From positions 1-38,392 of the forward strand of contig NZ_BDBA01000125.1 in the NCBI RefSeq assembly GCF_001612745.1: 38,392 nucleotides of DNA, in the 5' to 3' direction. The DNA comes from Nocardia amamiensis NBRC 102102 (GTDB lineage Bacteria > Actinomycetota > Actinomycetes > Mycobacteriales > Mycobacteriaceae). A program made the translations under genes and the position numbers. How positions within the stretch are numbered: position 1 is the first letter of the stretch; every line of letters begins with the position of its first letter. The notes beneath the pieces were generated by a model that worked only from the letters and a program-made list of their open reading frames with translations, did not search any database and had not been told where the DNA came from. Below are positions 7,935-26,248 of this stretch, one piece after another.

Positions 7935-8504
7935 ATGCACCGTTACCGCACAATCGTCGTTGACACCGACGGCTCAGAAGCCTCCGACATCGCTGTCGAA
8001 GCGGCGGCGAGCATCGCCGCGATCGCCAGCGCACAGCTGATTCTGGTGTGCGCCTATACCGCTATGCGCGGCGAGGTCGACGCCATGGCAGACATTCTCA
8101 AGCGCGACGCACACCTGATTCGCGGGTCGTACCCCGCCGACGACATCCTCCGCTCCGCGGCGGAGAACGCGGCCGCCTGCGGCGCCATCGACGTCGTCCG
8201 GCGCGCTGTTCCCGGGTCACCGGTCAACGCATTGTTGTCCATCGCAGCCGAAACAGACGCTGATCTCGTGGTCGTCACCCGCCGCGGTCCGAACTCCGCG
8301 GTCGCCCGCCGATTAGGCACGCTCCCGGACGAACTCGCACGGCGATCTCGGGTCGCGGTCCTCGCGGTATGCCCTGCGCCGAGGCGCACCCTCCTGCCTC
8401 GACGCGGAGAGCCGCCGACCAGGGAGGTCAGCACCGGAACGGGTCTCGGCACCTTCCTTCGATCGCGGCTGCTGCCCCGCAGCAGCTCGCAGCCCGTCTC
8501 ATGA
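7935..8504 (+). CDS. Universal stress protein (UspA) family
   Basis: A 189-residue protein from ATG 7935, preceded by AGGAGAG at 7924-7930. The N-terminus MHRYRTIVVDTDGSEASDIA is the typical beta-1 strand and nucleotide-proximal D-x-D-GS turn. The later TDADLVVVTRRGPNSAVARR, LGTLPDELARRSRVAVLAV is the C-terminal Usp block; its G-x2-G-x9-G(S/T) ATP loop is only partly conserved, so ATP binding is uncertain. About 40 Arg/Pro-rich residues extend beyond the usual fold. It is divergent from the TetR gene and shares the two-operator intergenic region, suggesting control by that repressor. Confidence 0.85.
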   Translation: MHRYRTIVVDTDGSEASDIAVEAAASIAAIASAQLILVCAYTAMRGEVDAMADILKRDAHLIRGSYPADDILRSAAENAAACGAIDVVRRAVPGSPVNALLSIAAETDADLVVVTRRGPNSAVARRLGTLPDELARRSRVAVLAVCPAPRRTLLPRRGEPPTREVSTGTGLGTFLRSRLLPRSSSQPVS

Positions 8505-8515
8505 AAGAGTCGATG

Positions 8516-9075
8516 CCGCAGTCTCCGGGAGCTCTCGACTGCACTCGCTTACGGCGATCTGAGCTCCCGCATGGCGGTCAACACCGCACTCGATCGGATT
8601 GACGCCAGCCAGCCGACACTCAACGCGTTCCGCGTGATTCGGCGTGAGCGGGCGTTGACCGTGGCGCTAGCGGCCGATCGGCGGATTGCCGCCGGAGCGA
8701 CTGCCGCTGCTCGGCGTGCCGATCGCTATCAAAGACGACACCGATATCGCGGGCGAGCAGACCTCGTTCGGTTGCGGTGGTGAGTACACACCGAAGTCGA
8801 CCGACGGTGAGGCGGTGCGCCGACTGCGTGCCCGCCCCTGTCGATGGACTCGACGGCCGCGCGACAGACCGGGTCGTGATCGGGACAATCCAATCCAGTT
8901 TCCTGGAACGTTCTCGGCTGGCCGAGCGTGAATGTCCCCGCGGGTTTCACCGATGATGGTTTGCCGTTCGCAGCCCAGCTGATGGGTCCACTTGTTCCGA
9001 GCGAATGTTGGTTTCGGTTGCCGCGCAACTAGAATCGGGCCTCAACTGGGATCGAGTACGTCCCGGCCGTGGTAG
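8516..9075 (+). pseudogene. Amidase-signature protein, decayed with internal deletion
   Basis: Pieces of one amidase lie in order but in different frames. The N-terminal helices RELSTALAYGDLSSRMAVNT, ALDRIDASQPTLNAFRVIRR come first. After a frame change come RLPLLGVPIAIKDDTDIAGE and QTSFGCGGEYTPKS, including the catalytic-Lys loop. A large deletion follows (the GGSSGG signature is absent). The C-terminal block NVLGWPSVNVPAGFTDDGLP, FAAQLMGPLVPSE comes next, and a last frameshift leads to MLVSVAAQLESGLNWDRVRP. The Ser-Ser-Lys triad cannot be assembled, so the gene is inactive. It converges on the alpha/beta hydrolase. Confidence 0.75.
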
Positions 9076-9087
9076 CAGCGCCGGGCG

Positions 9088-10062
9088 TCACCGCGACTGG
9101 TCGGCGCCCATGAATCCCAATATCAGCGCGGTGACTTCGGCAGGGCTGTCGACTTGAGCAAAGTGCGAGGAGCGATCCACCCAGTTGAGTTGGGCATCCG
9201 GGATGAGCGCGGCCAATCTCTCGCCGACGCTGGGCGACACGAGCGGATCTAGGCGAGAGTAGATGAGCTGTATGGGCATCGGGAACGGCTTCCCGTCCCG
9301 CTCGAGACGCTCCAGCGCCGCGATGAATTCAGCGTGGTCGGCCGGCCGCATCACGTCTCGTAGGTAGCTGGTGAACGCACGGGTGCCCTCGACGGCCTTG
9401 AGCGGGCCACCGTACTCACGGGATTCCTCGAGCGATTTGAGCGTGTCATCGTAGTAGTGAACGATCCGATGGGCCCAGCGGTCGGTGTCGCGCCGAATCC
9501 ACCAGCCGAGCACATCCTCGGCGCCCGGCACTGACAGCACGGTATGCAACGCATGCAACCGCAGCTGCGGAAAGACCGGCGCGTGGATATTGACCAGTCG
9601 CGTAAACGCACCCGGATCGGCCAAGGCCTGTCGCATAACCAGATATCCGCCCAGTGAGTTACCGACAGCCAGGCAGCCCCGTAGACCGAGGGCAGCCTGG
9701 AACTCACCAATCCACGCAGCCAGCTTCGGCGCCGAAAGACGGACCGCCGGTGCGCTACTGCGGCCGTTACCCGGCAAGTCCGGCATGATCAACTGGTAGT
9801 GCGCCCCCAAACCTTCCAGCACATAGCGCCAGGAATAGCTACTGGTCATCAGGCCATGAACGAGCAGAAGGGGTTCGCCACTGCCGTAGGCACGATAGTG
9901 GATGCGCAGTCGTCCGAGCCCGGTCGATTCCATTTCGAGATCGTAGGGCGCGGACTGGTAGTACAGGTGCGGCCGAGTCGGTTGTTCCGGCACCTGAGAG
10001 AAGGGCTGCTGTTGGAACGGGCGCAGGGGCCGCGACGACGTCTGGGTGGAACGGATCGACAT
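9088..10062 (-). CDS. Alpha/beta-fold hydrolase
   Basis: A 324-residue enzyme starting at ATG 10062, with GGGAGAG 5' of it; the open frame extends 19 codons further but runs through the operator. Family landmarks are the HG oxyanion turn (LLLVHGLMTSS, residues about 66-75), the nucleophile elbow GNSLGG with Ser136, the acid YSRLDPLVSP with Asp272 and the general base SSHFAQVDSP with His300. The cap helices between about 160 and 250 are typical of C-C or ester hydrolases of the MhpC/epoxide-hydrolase superfamily. A serine nucleophile argues against an OleB-type beta-lactone decarboxylase, which uses Asp. It follows the exporter in the same direction with a 160-bp gap that contains its own operator, so it can be induced separately. 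Substrate unknown; a role in trimming or releasing the locus product is inferred. Confidence 0.9.
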   Translation of the reverse strand: MSIRSTQTSSRPLRPFQQQPFSQVPEQPTRPHLYYQSAPYDLEMESTGLGRLRIHYRAYGSGEPLLLVHGLMTSSYSWRYVLEGLGAHYQLIMPDLPGNGRSSAPAVRLSAPKLAAWIGEFQAALGLRGCLAVGNSLGGYLVMRQALADPGAFTRLVNIHAPVFPQLRLHALHTVLSVPGAEDVLGWWIRRDTDRWAHRIVHYYDDTLKSLEESREYGGPLKAVEGTRAFTSYLRDVMRPADHAEFIAALERLERDGKPFPMPIQLIYSRLDPLVSPSVGERLAALIPDAQLNWVDRSSHFAQVDSPAEVTALILGFMGADQSR

Positions 10063-10083
10063 GGATTCTCTCCCGTAACCCGT

Positions 10084-10100
10084 CTTGCAATGATTGCAAG
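10084..10100. promoter_or_regulatory. Perfect palindromic operator upstream of the hydrolase gene
   Basis: CTTGCAATGATTGCAAG: perfect 7-bp arms around a 3-bp centre, 22 bases upstream of the hydrolase ATG. It is nearly identical to the site in front of the TetR gene, 2.3 kb away. Best read as a TetR-dimer binding site controlling the hydrolase. Confidence 0.7.
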
Positions 10101-10221
10101 ATCCTCCAAAGGGTAGCATCGCTCCCCCGACGCCCGCAATGATGCCGTGCGTGAACCGGGACGCGTACGAGGCGAACCCGCCCCGGAATCACGCGCGTTC
10201 CGCGGTGGCAGGCCCGTCTTC

Positions 10222-12381
10222 TCATGCCGATCCGGTGCGCCCTCCCATCTCCGCACGATCCTCGACCGGTGCGGAACCAGCCGCGCTAGCGGGGGGACGA
10301 CGGAATGGCATCCACCAGTTGGCGCTTCCCATCAGCTTGACGATGGCGGGCACCAGGAGCATGCGGACCACGGTGGCATCGATCAGGATCGCGATCGCCA
10401 TACCGAGCGCCGCGACCTTGATCAGGGCTACGTCCGACAGCGCCGCCGCACCGGCGACGATAATGAACAATGTTGCTGCGGCGGTGATTACCCGCCCGGT
10501 ACGCGACACACCGGATGTCACGGCCTCCTCCGTGCTCGCTCCCTGTTCATGAGCTTCGACCATCCGGGACATGAGGAACACCTCGTAGTCCGTAGACAAT
10601 CCGAACACCGCCATGGTGACCACGACGAGCGCGGGCAACGGAAGTGGCCCCGGGTCCACGCCGAGCAGGGCCGATCCGTGTCCATCGACGAACACCCAGG
10701 TCAGCAGGCCGAAGGTGGCGCCAAGGCTGAACGTGGCCATAGCAACTGCCTTGAGCGGCAACATAATCGAGCGGAAGCCGACACACATCAGCAGGAGTGT
10801 CGCGGCAAGCACGATCAGCACTGCCGCCGGAATCGAGCCCACAATGGCGTTGTAGCTGTCCACGCGTTGGGCGTTCATGCCGCCGACCAGTACGGTGGTG
10901 CCGGACGGATTCGGCATCTGCTGCAGCGCTCGTACGCAATCCTCGGCGGCTGGCGAGAAATCCGGATGAGTCAGCAGTACTCGCACCAGGACCCAGTCCT
11001 CGTCCTCGGCCAGCCTCAGGGCCACTCGAACACCGCTGACCTGCCCAGCCTCGGTGATGACCTGCTGAACGGCCCTGTCCGACGGCGGCGCGCCGCTCTC
11101 GCCGCGTATCACCAGCGTCGCTCCGTCGGTGGCGTTGGGAAAGTTGGCGGCAACCGTCGCCTGTGCCTGGCGGGCCGGATTGTCTGAGGGCAGGCCGTTG
11201 GGGTTGACGCCGCCGGTCTTGATACCGAGTAGGGGCAGGCTCAAGGCCAGCAGCACGAGAACGATCACTCCGGTGACCGCGACCGGCCGGCGCATCACCC
11301 AGACCGCGAGTCCGGCCCAAAACCGTTGGGCTCGAGCCTCGCCCCGCTGTACCGCACCACGCCGCCAGGGCACCGCGTCGATGCGCTCGCCGAGCAAGGT
11401 GAGGGCGGCCGGTAGCGCGGTCAGCGATAGCGTCGCCGCGATACCGATCGCGGCGATCGCGCCATACCCGAGCGAACGCAGCATTGAGATCGGAAAGACC
11501 AGCGATCCGGCGAAGGCGCATATCAGTAGCAGCGCTGAGAATACAATCGTGCGTCCGGCGGTTTCGACAGTGCGCCGCGTCGCCTCGGCGGGCGAACTTC
11601 CGGCGCCGAGCTCCTCGCGGAACCGACTGACGATGAACAGACTGTAGTCGATGGCCAGGCCGAGCCCGATGATCGAGGCGATATTCAGTGAAAACGCGCT
11701 GACATCGGTAAAGATGCTGATCACCCGTAGTGCACCCAATGAGCCGAATACTGCCAATCCACCGACGACTACCGGGGCCGAGGCCGCGACAAGCCCACCG
11801 AAAATCACCACGAGCAGACCGAGCATCAACGGAATCGCCACTGATTCGGCGATCACCACATCGGTTTTCGATTTGGTGTTGTAGGCGGCGGTCAGGGCGG
11901 TGTACCCGGAGAACTGTGTCTGGACTCCGTCCACGGTCAACTGCTCCACCAGGTCGGCATAATTTCGGAGTCGATCGCTTTCGGTGCCTGCGAGAGCAAG
12001 CGCGGCCAGACCTCTGGTTTGATCGGTGGAGCGCATGGCAATCTGGCGAATGCCCTCCGCAGTCCAGTACGACTCGATCGGCTGGGCCAGCAGATCAGGA
12101 TCGACCGAGGCGAGCCGTTCGAGGACCTGAGGTCCGATGTCGCCCAACGTTTTACCGACTGGGACAGTGTAGATCACCACGATATCCGGACGGCGTCCGC
12201 CCGGTGTCTCGTTGATCAGCTTCTCGGCCTCCGTCGATTTGCTCGCGGGGTCGGCGTAGCCGGCGAGATTCAGGTTCTGCAGGACCCCGATGCCCCAGAT
12301 GCCGCTGAGCAGGAACATCGAGATCGACAGCGCTAACACCAGTCGCGCTCGGTTGGTAATCCATCGGGCCCATATAGTCAT
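10222..12381 (-). CDS. MmpL-family (RND superfamily) lipid exporter
   Basis: A 719-residue membrane protein. After TM1 (ARLVLALSISMFLLSGIWGI) comes an extracytoplasmic domain of about 140 residues. A block of five helices follows (about 175-330) with the diagnostic GLGLAIDYSLFIVSRFREEL. Then come a further helix at about 365-385, a second extracytoplasmic domain, and a last helical block with GLSTDYEVFLMSRMVEA. The paired Asp-Tyr motifs are those of proton-driven MmpL transporters, which export lipids and lipopeptides in mycobacteria and relatives. The gene begins 41 bp after the NRPS stop (RBS GGTGG) and is almost certainly co-transcribed with the PKS and NRPS. It is therefore the likely exporter of the assembled lipid-peptide. 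The length is at the short end for MmpL, without the cytosolic C-terminal tail of the long members. Confidence 0.92.
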   Translation of the reverse strand: MTIWARWITNRARLVLALSISMFLLSGIWGIGVLQNLNLAGYADPASKSTEAEKLINETPGGRRPDIVVIYTVPVGKTLGDIGPQVLERLASVDPDLLAQPIESYWTAEGIRQIAMRSTDQTRGLAALALAGTESDRLRNYADLVEQLTVDGVQTQFSGYTALTAAYNTKSKTDVVIAESVAIPLMLGLLVVIFGGLVAASAPVVVGGLAVFGSLGALRVISIFTDVSAFSLNIASIIGLGLAIDYSLFIVSRFREELGAGSSPAEATRRTVETAGRTIVFSALLLICAFAGSLVFPISMLRSLGYGAIAAIGIAATLSLTALPAALTLLGERIDAVPWRRGAVQRGEARAQRFWAGLAVWVMRRPVAVTGVIVLVLLALSLPLLGIKTGGVNPNGLPSDNPARQAQATVAANFPNATDGATLVIRGESGAPPSDRAVQQVITEAGQVSGVRVALRLAEDEDWVLVRVLLTHPDFSPAAEDCVRALQQMPNPSGTTVLVGGMNAQRVDSYNAIVGSIPAAVLIVLAATLLLMCVGFRSIMLPLKAVAMATFSLGATFGLLTWVFVDGHGSALLGVDPGPLPLPALVVVTMAVFGLSTDYEVFLMSRMVEAHEQGASTEEAVTSGVSRTGRVITAAATLFIIVAGAAALSDVALIKVAALGMAIAILIDATVVRMLLVPAIVKLMGSANWWMPFRRPPASAAGSAPVEDRAEMGGRTGSA

Positions 12382-12422
12382 TTCGCCACCGGTATAGTTG
12401 TCGTGAATTCAATTTGAGGGCA

Positions 12423-15400
12423 TCAGAAGTGGTAGAGCGCGCAGCCGACTTGTATTCCCGCCCCGACCGCGATGATGATCCCGATGTCACCGCGACGCAC
12501 CACGGCGTTGTCATGGCAGTACCGCATCGCCGCCGACACCGAGGATGTGTACAGATCCGGGCCATCTCCGGCAACGTCGACAATGCGATCACGCGGGATG
12601 TCGATCCGATCCGCAAGCACGTCCAGAAAGTCCGAGGAAATCTGCGGTGCCAGCACGACTCCTATATCCGAAAGCCCTGTTTCAGTGGTATTCAGAATCT
12701 CTTCCAGCGACTCGTGGATCAACTTCAGATAGATATCCTCGATGCCGGAATGCTGCTCGAACTCGAGACCGGTATCACCATGTATCCGGGTGAAGGCGGT
12801 CAGAGCGTAGAGATGCTCCGGATAGCAGGCGAAATGAAATGCGCCGAAACCGGTGCCGTCACCCTCGGAGGCAGCCAGCACGGCAGCCGACCCCATATGT
12901 CCGATCCCGCGCCGGGCCACCGACATACTCGGTACGTCCGGATCCGCCTCCGCGGCGACGACCAGCGCCGCTGAGGTCTTGCCCGCATCGATGGCCGTCG
13001 CAGCCACGTAGCAAGCCTTGAGGAATCCTGTACCGCCATCGCATAGGTCGAAGGCCAGCGTGGCACGGGTGAACGGGTCGCTCGGATCGTCGTTGATCTT
13101 CAATCGATCGGCGACGAAAGTCGCCGTCGCGGGCTCGACGGTGTACTCGTCCCGGAACACGCCGGCATAAAGCACCAGGCCGAGATCGTCCGCGGCAGTG
13201 CCGGACTCCCCGAGGCACTGCCTGGCTGCCCGCGTCGCCAGGTCGACCGCCCGATCCTCACCGACGGGTGATGCCAGCGCGACAGACTCGATCCGCACCG
13301 ACGGTGAGCCGACCGATCGTGCCGGTCCGGTGCCCTGAGCGCTGGGTCGCCCGGATCTGCTTCCGGTGCGCATCCGATCCGGCAGGTCGTCGAAGGTATA
13401 CAACGCCGCACCGATGGTTTGACCGGAACCGGTGACGCTGAACAGGATTCGGTCACCCGCCTGCACCTCGCCCTGCTGCACCAGATCGTTGATCGCTACA
13501 AAATGCGTAGTGGACGCGGTATTTCCGCGGTGCTCCAGATTGGACACCGTGTTGCCGGGATGGGCAGCTGTACGTCCGATCAACCGATTGATCGTTGTCA
13601 TCGCGTCATTGATGGAGGCCTGCGAGGTCTGGTGCATGAGTATCCGATCCACTGCCTCGGGCTGCCAGCCGTTGTGCTCGAGCATCTGCATGGCGAACGG
13701 CACGGATTTGCGGACCGCGACGGCGGTCTGCTCCACCGCTTTCGTGCGCATGATCGCGCCGCCATGTGGTTGATCGGTACGCTTCCCGATGCACAGGTCG
13801 CTGTAGCGGCTCAGCGTATGCAACCGCAGATCATGGAACCCGACACCGTTGGTGGTCCCGCGCTCCAGGATGACCGCCGCACCCGCGTCGCCCACGGTGA
13901 GGCAGGCCAGCCGGTCGTCGAGGAAATCGGTGATCTCCTGCTGAGCGGTACCGATGATGTGGGAGACGTATTCACCGCTGACCACCATGGCGGTGCGGAC
14001 CCGTCCAGTCGCTAGGAACTGGTCGGCGACGGCGATACCGGTGAACATCCCCGCGCAGGCGTTGGAGACGTCGAAGCTCAAAGCGTTGTGCAGGCCCAGC
14101 ATCCGGCGCAACCGCATCGAGATGCTCGGCTCGGAGATCAGCCGGCGGTCAGGTCCTTCGGTGTTGGAGATATTCGTGCAGATGAGCAGATCGATGGTCG
14201 CTGCCGTATGGGCCGAACCGGCGAGGCATTGTTCGGCTGCCCTTCGCGCCAGGTCGATCGTGAATTCACCCGGCCCGACCACGCGCCGAGTTTTGATCCC
14301 GGTGAGTTGTTCCAGCGGGATCTCGATCGGCTGGTCGCATCCGGCCAGAACTTCGGCGGTGTGCACGACGGTGTCGGGCAGATAGACACCGATGCTCTCG
14401 ATGATCGTGTTGCCGACGGCAGCGGACGGCTGTCGATCGGGGTCCGGCGACTTCTCCAGGATGGTGTCGAATCGTTCCGATGCGGTGACCGGTTCGACCG
14501 TGGTCGGTGCGTCGGTCGATTCAGCGGACGCGGCAAGTCCTGCAACAGTCCGATGCCGGAAGACTAGTTCCGGCGTCAGAACAATGCCTAGATCCCGTGC
14601 TCCAGTACATATCTGCATGACCTGAGTCGAGGCACCACCCAACTCGAAGAAGTCGTCGAAGACGCCGACCGTATCGATCCCAAGCACCTCCTGCCAGAGA
14701 CCTGCGAGGGTGCGCTCGGTTCCGGTGCGCGGTGGCCGGTACCCCGACGAGATGTCCGGCCTACTGGCCTCTGGGTCCGGAAGCGCTCGGTCGTCACGTT
14801 TTCCCGTCGGAGTGGTCGGGATCCGCTCCAGCATCACGAATTGCGCCGGGATCATCGCGTCCGGGAGGGTGTGCCGCAGGAATCCACGCAGGTCACCGGC
14901 GCTCGGCGATGCGCTCGATTCCGCCGCGACAACATAGGCCACCAGACGTGGTGTCTCGGTGCGCTCGCCACGGACCACGACGGCTGCTTCACGCACCTGC
15001 GGGATTTCGGCCAGTGCGCTTTCGATCTCACCCAGTTCGATTCTGACCCCGCGAATCTTGACCTGATTGTCGGCGCGACCGAGGTACTCGATGTTTCCGT
15101 CCGGCCGGTATCTGGCCAGATCCCCGGTGCGGTACATCAGACCGTTGGGGTACGCGAGCCCCGATTTTCCACCCGGCCCCGGCAAACCTTCTACGAAGCG
15201 CTCCGCCGTCAGCTCGGGACGGTTGAGATAACCCTGCGCGACACCTATACCCCCGATGTAGATCTCACCGACAACTCCAACCGGGACCGGATTCAGAAAC
15301 CGGTCGACGACGTGGATGTGGGTGTTCGCGATCGGCCGCCCGATTGGAATGATCGGATCGGTATCGCCGCGCACACAGTCGTAGAATGTGACGTCGATTG

Positions 15401-17728
15401 CTGCTTCGGTGGGACCGTACAGGTTGTGCAGCCGCGCCGGAACGGTGGCGAAGAAGCGGTCGCGCAGGTCCGCGGTCAGCGCTTCGCCGCTGGTGATGAC
15501 TTCGCGAAGGCTCACGCAGCGCTCCGCGCCTGGATCGGCGAGAAACGCTCGCAGCATGGACGGCACGAAATGAGCCACGGTGACCTGATGCTCGATGATC
15601 GTCTGTACGAGGTAGCCGCTGTCACGGTGACGTTCCGGCTCGGCGACGACGATTCGAGCGCCCACCAGCAACGCCCAGAACAGCTCCCACACGGACACAT
15701 CGAAGTTGGCGGGTGTCTTGTGCAGCACCACATCCCGGTCGGTCAACGGATAAGCCTGCTGCATCCACAGCAGCCGATTGCTGATGCCGCGGTGCGTGTT
15801 CCGCGCGCCCTTTGGCAGACCGGTCGTACCTGAGGTGAACATGATGTACGCGATGGAATCCGGTGTGATCATGTCGGTCTCGGAGACGAACCCCGGTACG
15901 GCATCGGGGGTGGGGATATCCACACACACCACCGGAACATCCTTGGGCAGCCGATGCCGGAGCCGACTGTCGGTGATCCACACCGCGGGCGACGATTCTT
16001 CGCTGATCGCACGCAGGCGCTCCGCCGGATGCCGTGGGTCCACCGGCAGGAAGGCGCAACCGGCCAGGAGTGCGCCCAGCGGGCAGATCACTGACATTTC
16101 CGAGCGTTCGAGCGCTATTCCGACCGCATCGCCGGGCCTGGCTCCGGCCGCATACAGCCGGGCGGCGACCTCAGCAGCGCGGCGGTGCAATTCGCGGTAG
16201 GAGATGTCGTGATCGCGGTAGCTCACCGCGACCGCCTCCGGCGTCCGTCGGACCTGTTCAAGCACTAGATCGTGCAACCGCCGGCCCTGAAAGCCCGGCA
16301 CGGCGGTGTCGTTCCAACCGGCCCGCTCAGACACTTCGTCGCGAGTGAGCAGCGGGAGTCGGCCGATCAGCTCGTCCGGGTTCACCGCCGCCATCGCGAG
16401 GAATTCCCGCAGGTGGTCGGCCAACCGGCCGATCATTGCGGTGTCGAACAGGTCGCTGTTGTACTGCAGCACCGCTGACAGGGTGTTCTCCCGCTCTGCC
16501 ACCATCAGCATCAGATCCACCGGAGCGCCACCTTGCCGCAGTGACAGCGATTCGACTATCTGACCACCTTGCTCCGAGCCCGCCGAGGCGGCGAGTGTCG
16601 TGCGTGAGGTCTCCCAGGCGAAGAAGACCTGGAACACCGGTGCGTAGGCCGGATCACGCACCGGTACGAGCCGTTCGGCGACCAGCGCGAAGGGAAATTC
16701 CTGGTGCTCTATCGCATCCAGCACCGTACGACGGACTCGCTCGAGCAACGTGGCATAGGTCGGGTTGTCGCTGAGATCGCACCTCAGCGCGACCGAATTC
16801 ACAAAGTATCCCACGATGCCTTCCGATCCCGGCATCTCGCGGCCGGCGATCGGCGAACCGATGATAATGTCATCGAGGCGGGAATAGCGTTGCAGCACAG
16901 CGAAAAACGCGGAGAGTACCGCCACCTGCAACGTGACGCCGTGGGTACGCGCGAGCTCGCGCAGCTCCCGGGTCTGTGGCTGGCCGATGTCGAAGGCGTG
17001 CGTCGCTCCGACGAAAGTCTGGTTCGCCGACCTCGGCCGCCGGCTGGGTAATTCGAGATGCGGTAGGTCGCCGGCGAGCTGCTGCTTCCAGTAGCTCCAC
17101 AACTTCTCGCCACGTTCGCTGTTCAACAATTGGGATTGCCACCGCACGTAATCGGCGTATCGCGCGGGCAATTCGGGTAGCTCCACCGCTGGATCGCGGT
17201 ACAGCGCGGACAGTTCGCTCAGAACCAGGTCCAGCGACCAGAAGTCGACCGCGATGTGTGGCATCGCCAGCGTCAACAGGTACTCCGCCGATGCGCGCTG
17301 GATGACGGTGACCTGCAGTACCGGTCCTTTCTCCAGATCGATCGGCTCGCCGAGTTTGCTGTCGAGCCATCCGTCCACCCGCTGCTGGGACCAGTTCGTA
17401 GCGTCGAGGGTGTGCACCGGAATCCGGCTGTCCGGGTCGGGAACCGCCACCGGGCGGTCCCCAGACATCCGGAAGGTGGTTCCGAGCAGCTCGTGACGAC
17501 GGACGAGGTTCGCGAGCGCGACTTCCAGTCGCGCGATGTCGAGGGTCCCTTGTCTCCGGCCCACGTACAGCAGGTTGTAGGAGGCGCTCTGGGGGGCAAG
17601 CTTGGAATGCAACCACAGGCCCCGTTCGCCGGGCGAGAGTTCCCGCTCAGCCCTTGCTCGCAGCAAACGTTCGAGCAGAAGGCGCTTCTCGTCGGGATCG
17701 AGTTCGGTCATGGCGTGCCTCTGATCGG

Positions 17729-17732
<4 letters not shown>
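12423..17732 (-). CDS. NRPS (C-A-PCP) fused to two tandem ketosynthase-III domains
   Basis: 1769 residues; ATG 17732 overlaps the PKS stop (ATGA) and has GGAG 5' of it. Order: a condensation domain (about 20-440, active motif AMPHIAVDFWS near 159, with the first His of HHxxxDG replaced by Pro and the Gly by Phe). An adenylation domain follows (about 470-985) with FTSGTTGLPKG, FDVSVWELF, LYGPTEAA and PTGK. Its ten specificity positions read DVWHISLIDK, a serine code. A carrier domain follows (FELGGASTQV, Ser about 1033). KAS-III domain 1 (about 1090-1450) has DVSNACAGM, LMHQTSQASI and EHRGNTAST, an intact Cys-His-Asn triad. KAS-III domain 2 (about 1475-1769) has FDLCDGGTGF and VLAPQISSDF: Gly replaces the catalytic Cys and Pro the His, but EPATA is kept. 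No thioesterase, reductase or epimerase is seen. Inferred role: seryl extension of the PKS chain, then a thiolase-type condensation or release. Confidence 0.92.

Positions 17733-26248
<8,516 letters not shown>

Noticed and set aside
9088..10062. OleB-type beta-lactone decarboxylase reading of the hydrolase
   Set aside because: The nucleophile is Ser (GNSLGG), not the Asp expected for OleB/haloalkane-dehalogenase-type enzymes.
13560..14300. FabH-type initiation ketosynthase for the neighbouring FAS-I
   Set aside because: FAS-I carries its own KS and transferases and needs no FabH. The active-site text DVSNAC and the fusion to a PCP point to an OleA-like or acyl-transfer role instead.
14841..15833. 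A 330-codon plus-strand open frame inside the NRPS
   Set aside because: Antisense to the adenylation domain, whose motifs are complete and in the expected order.
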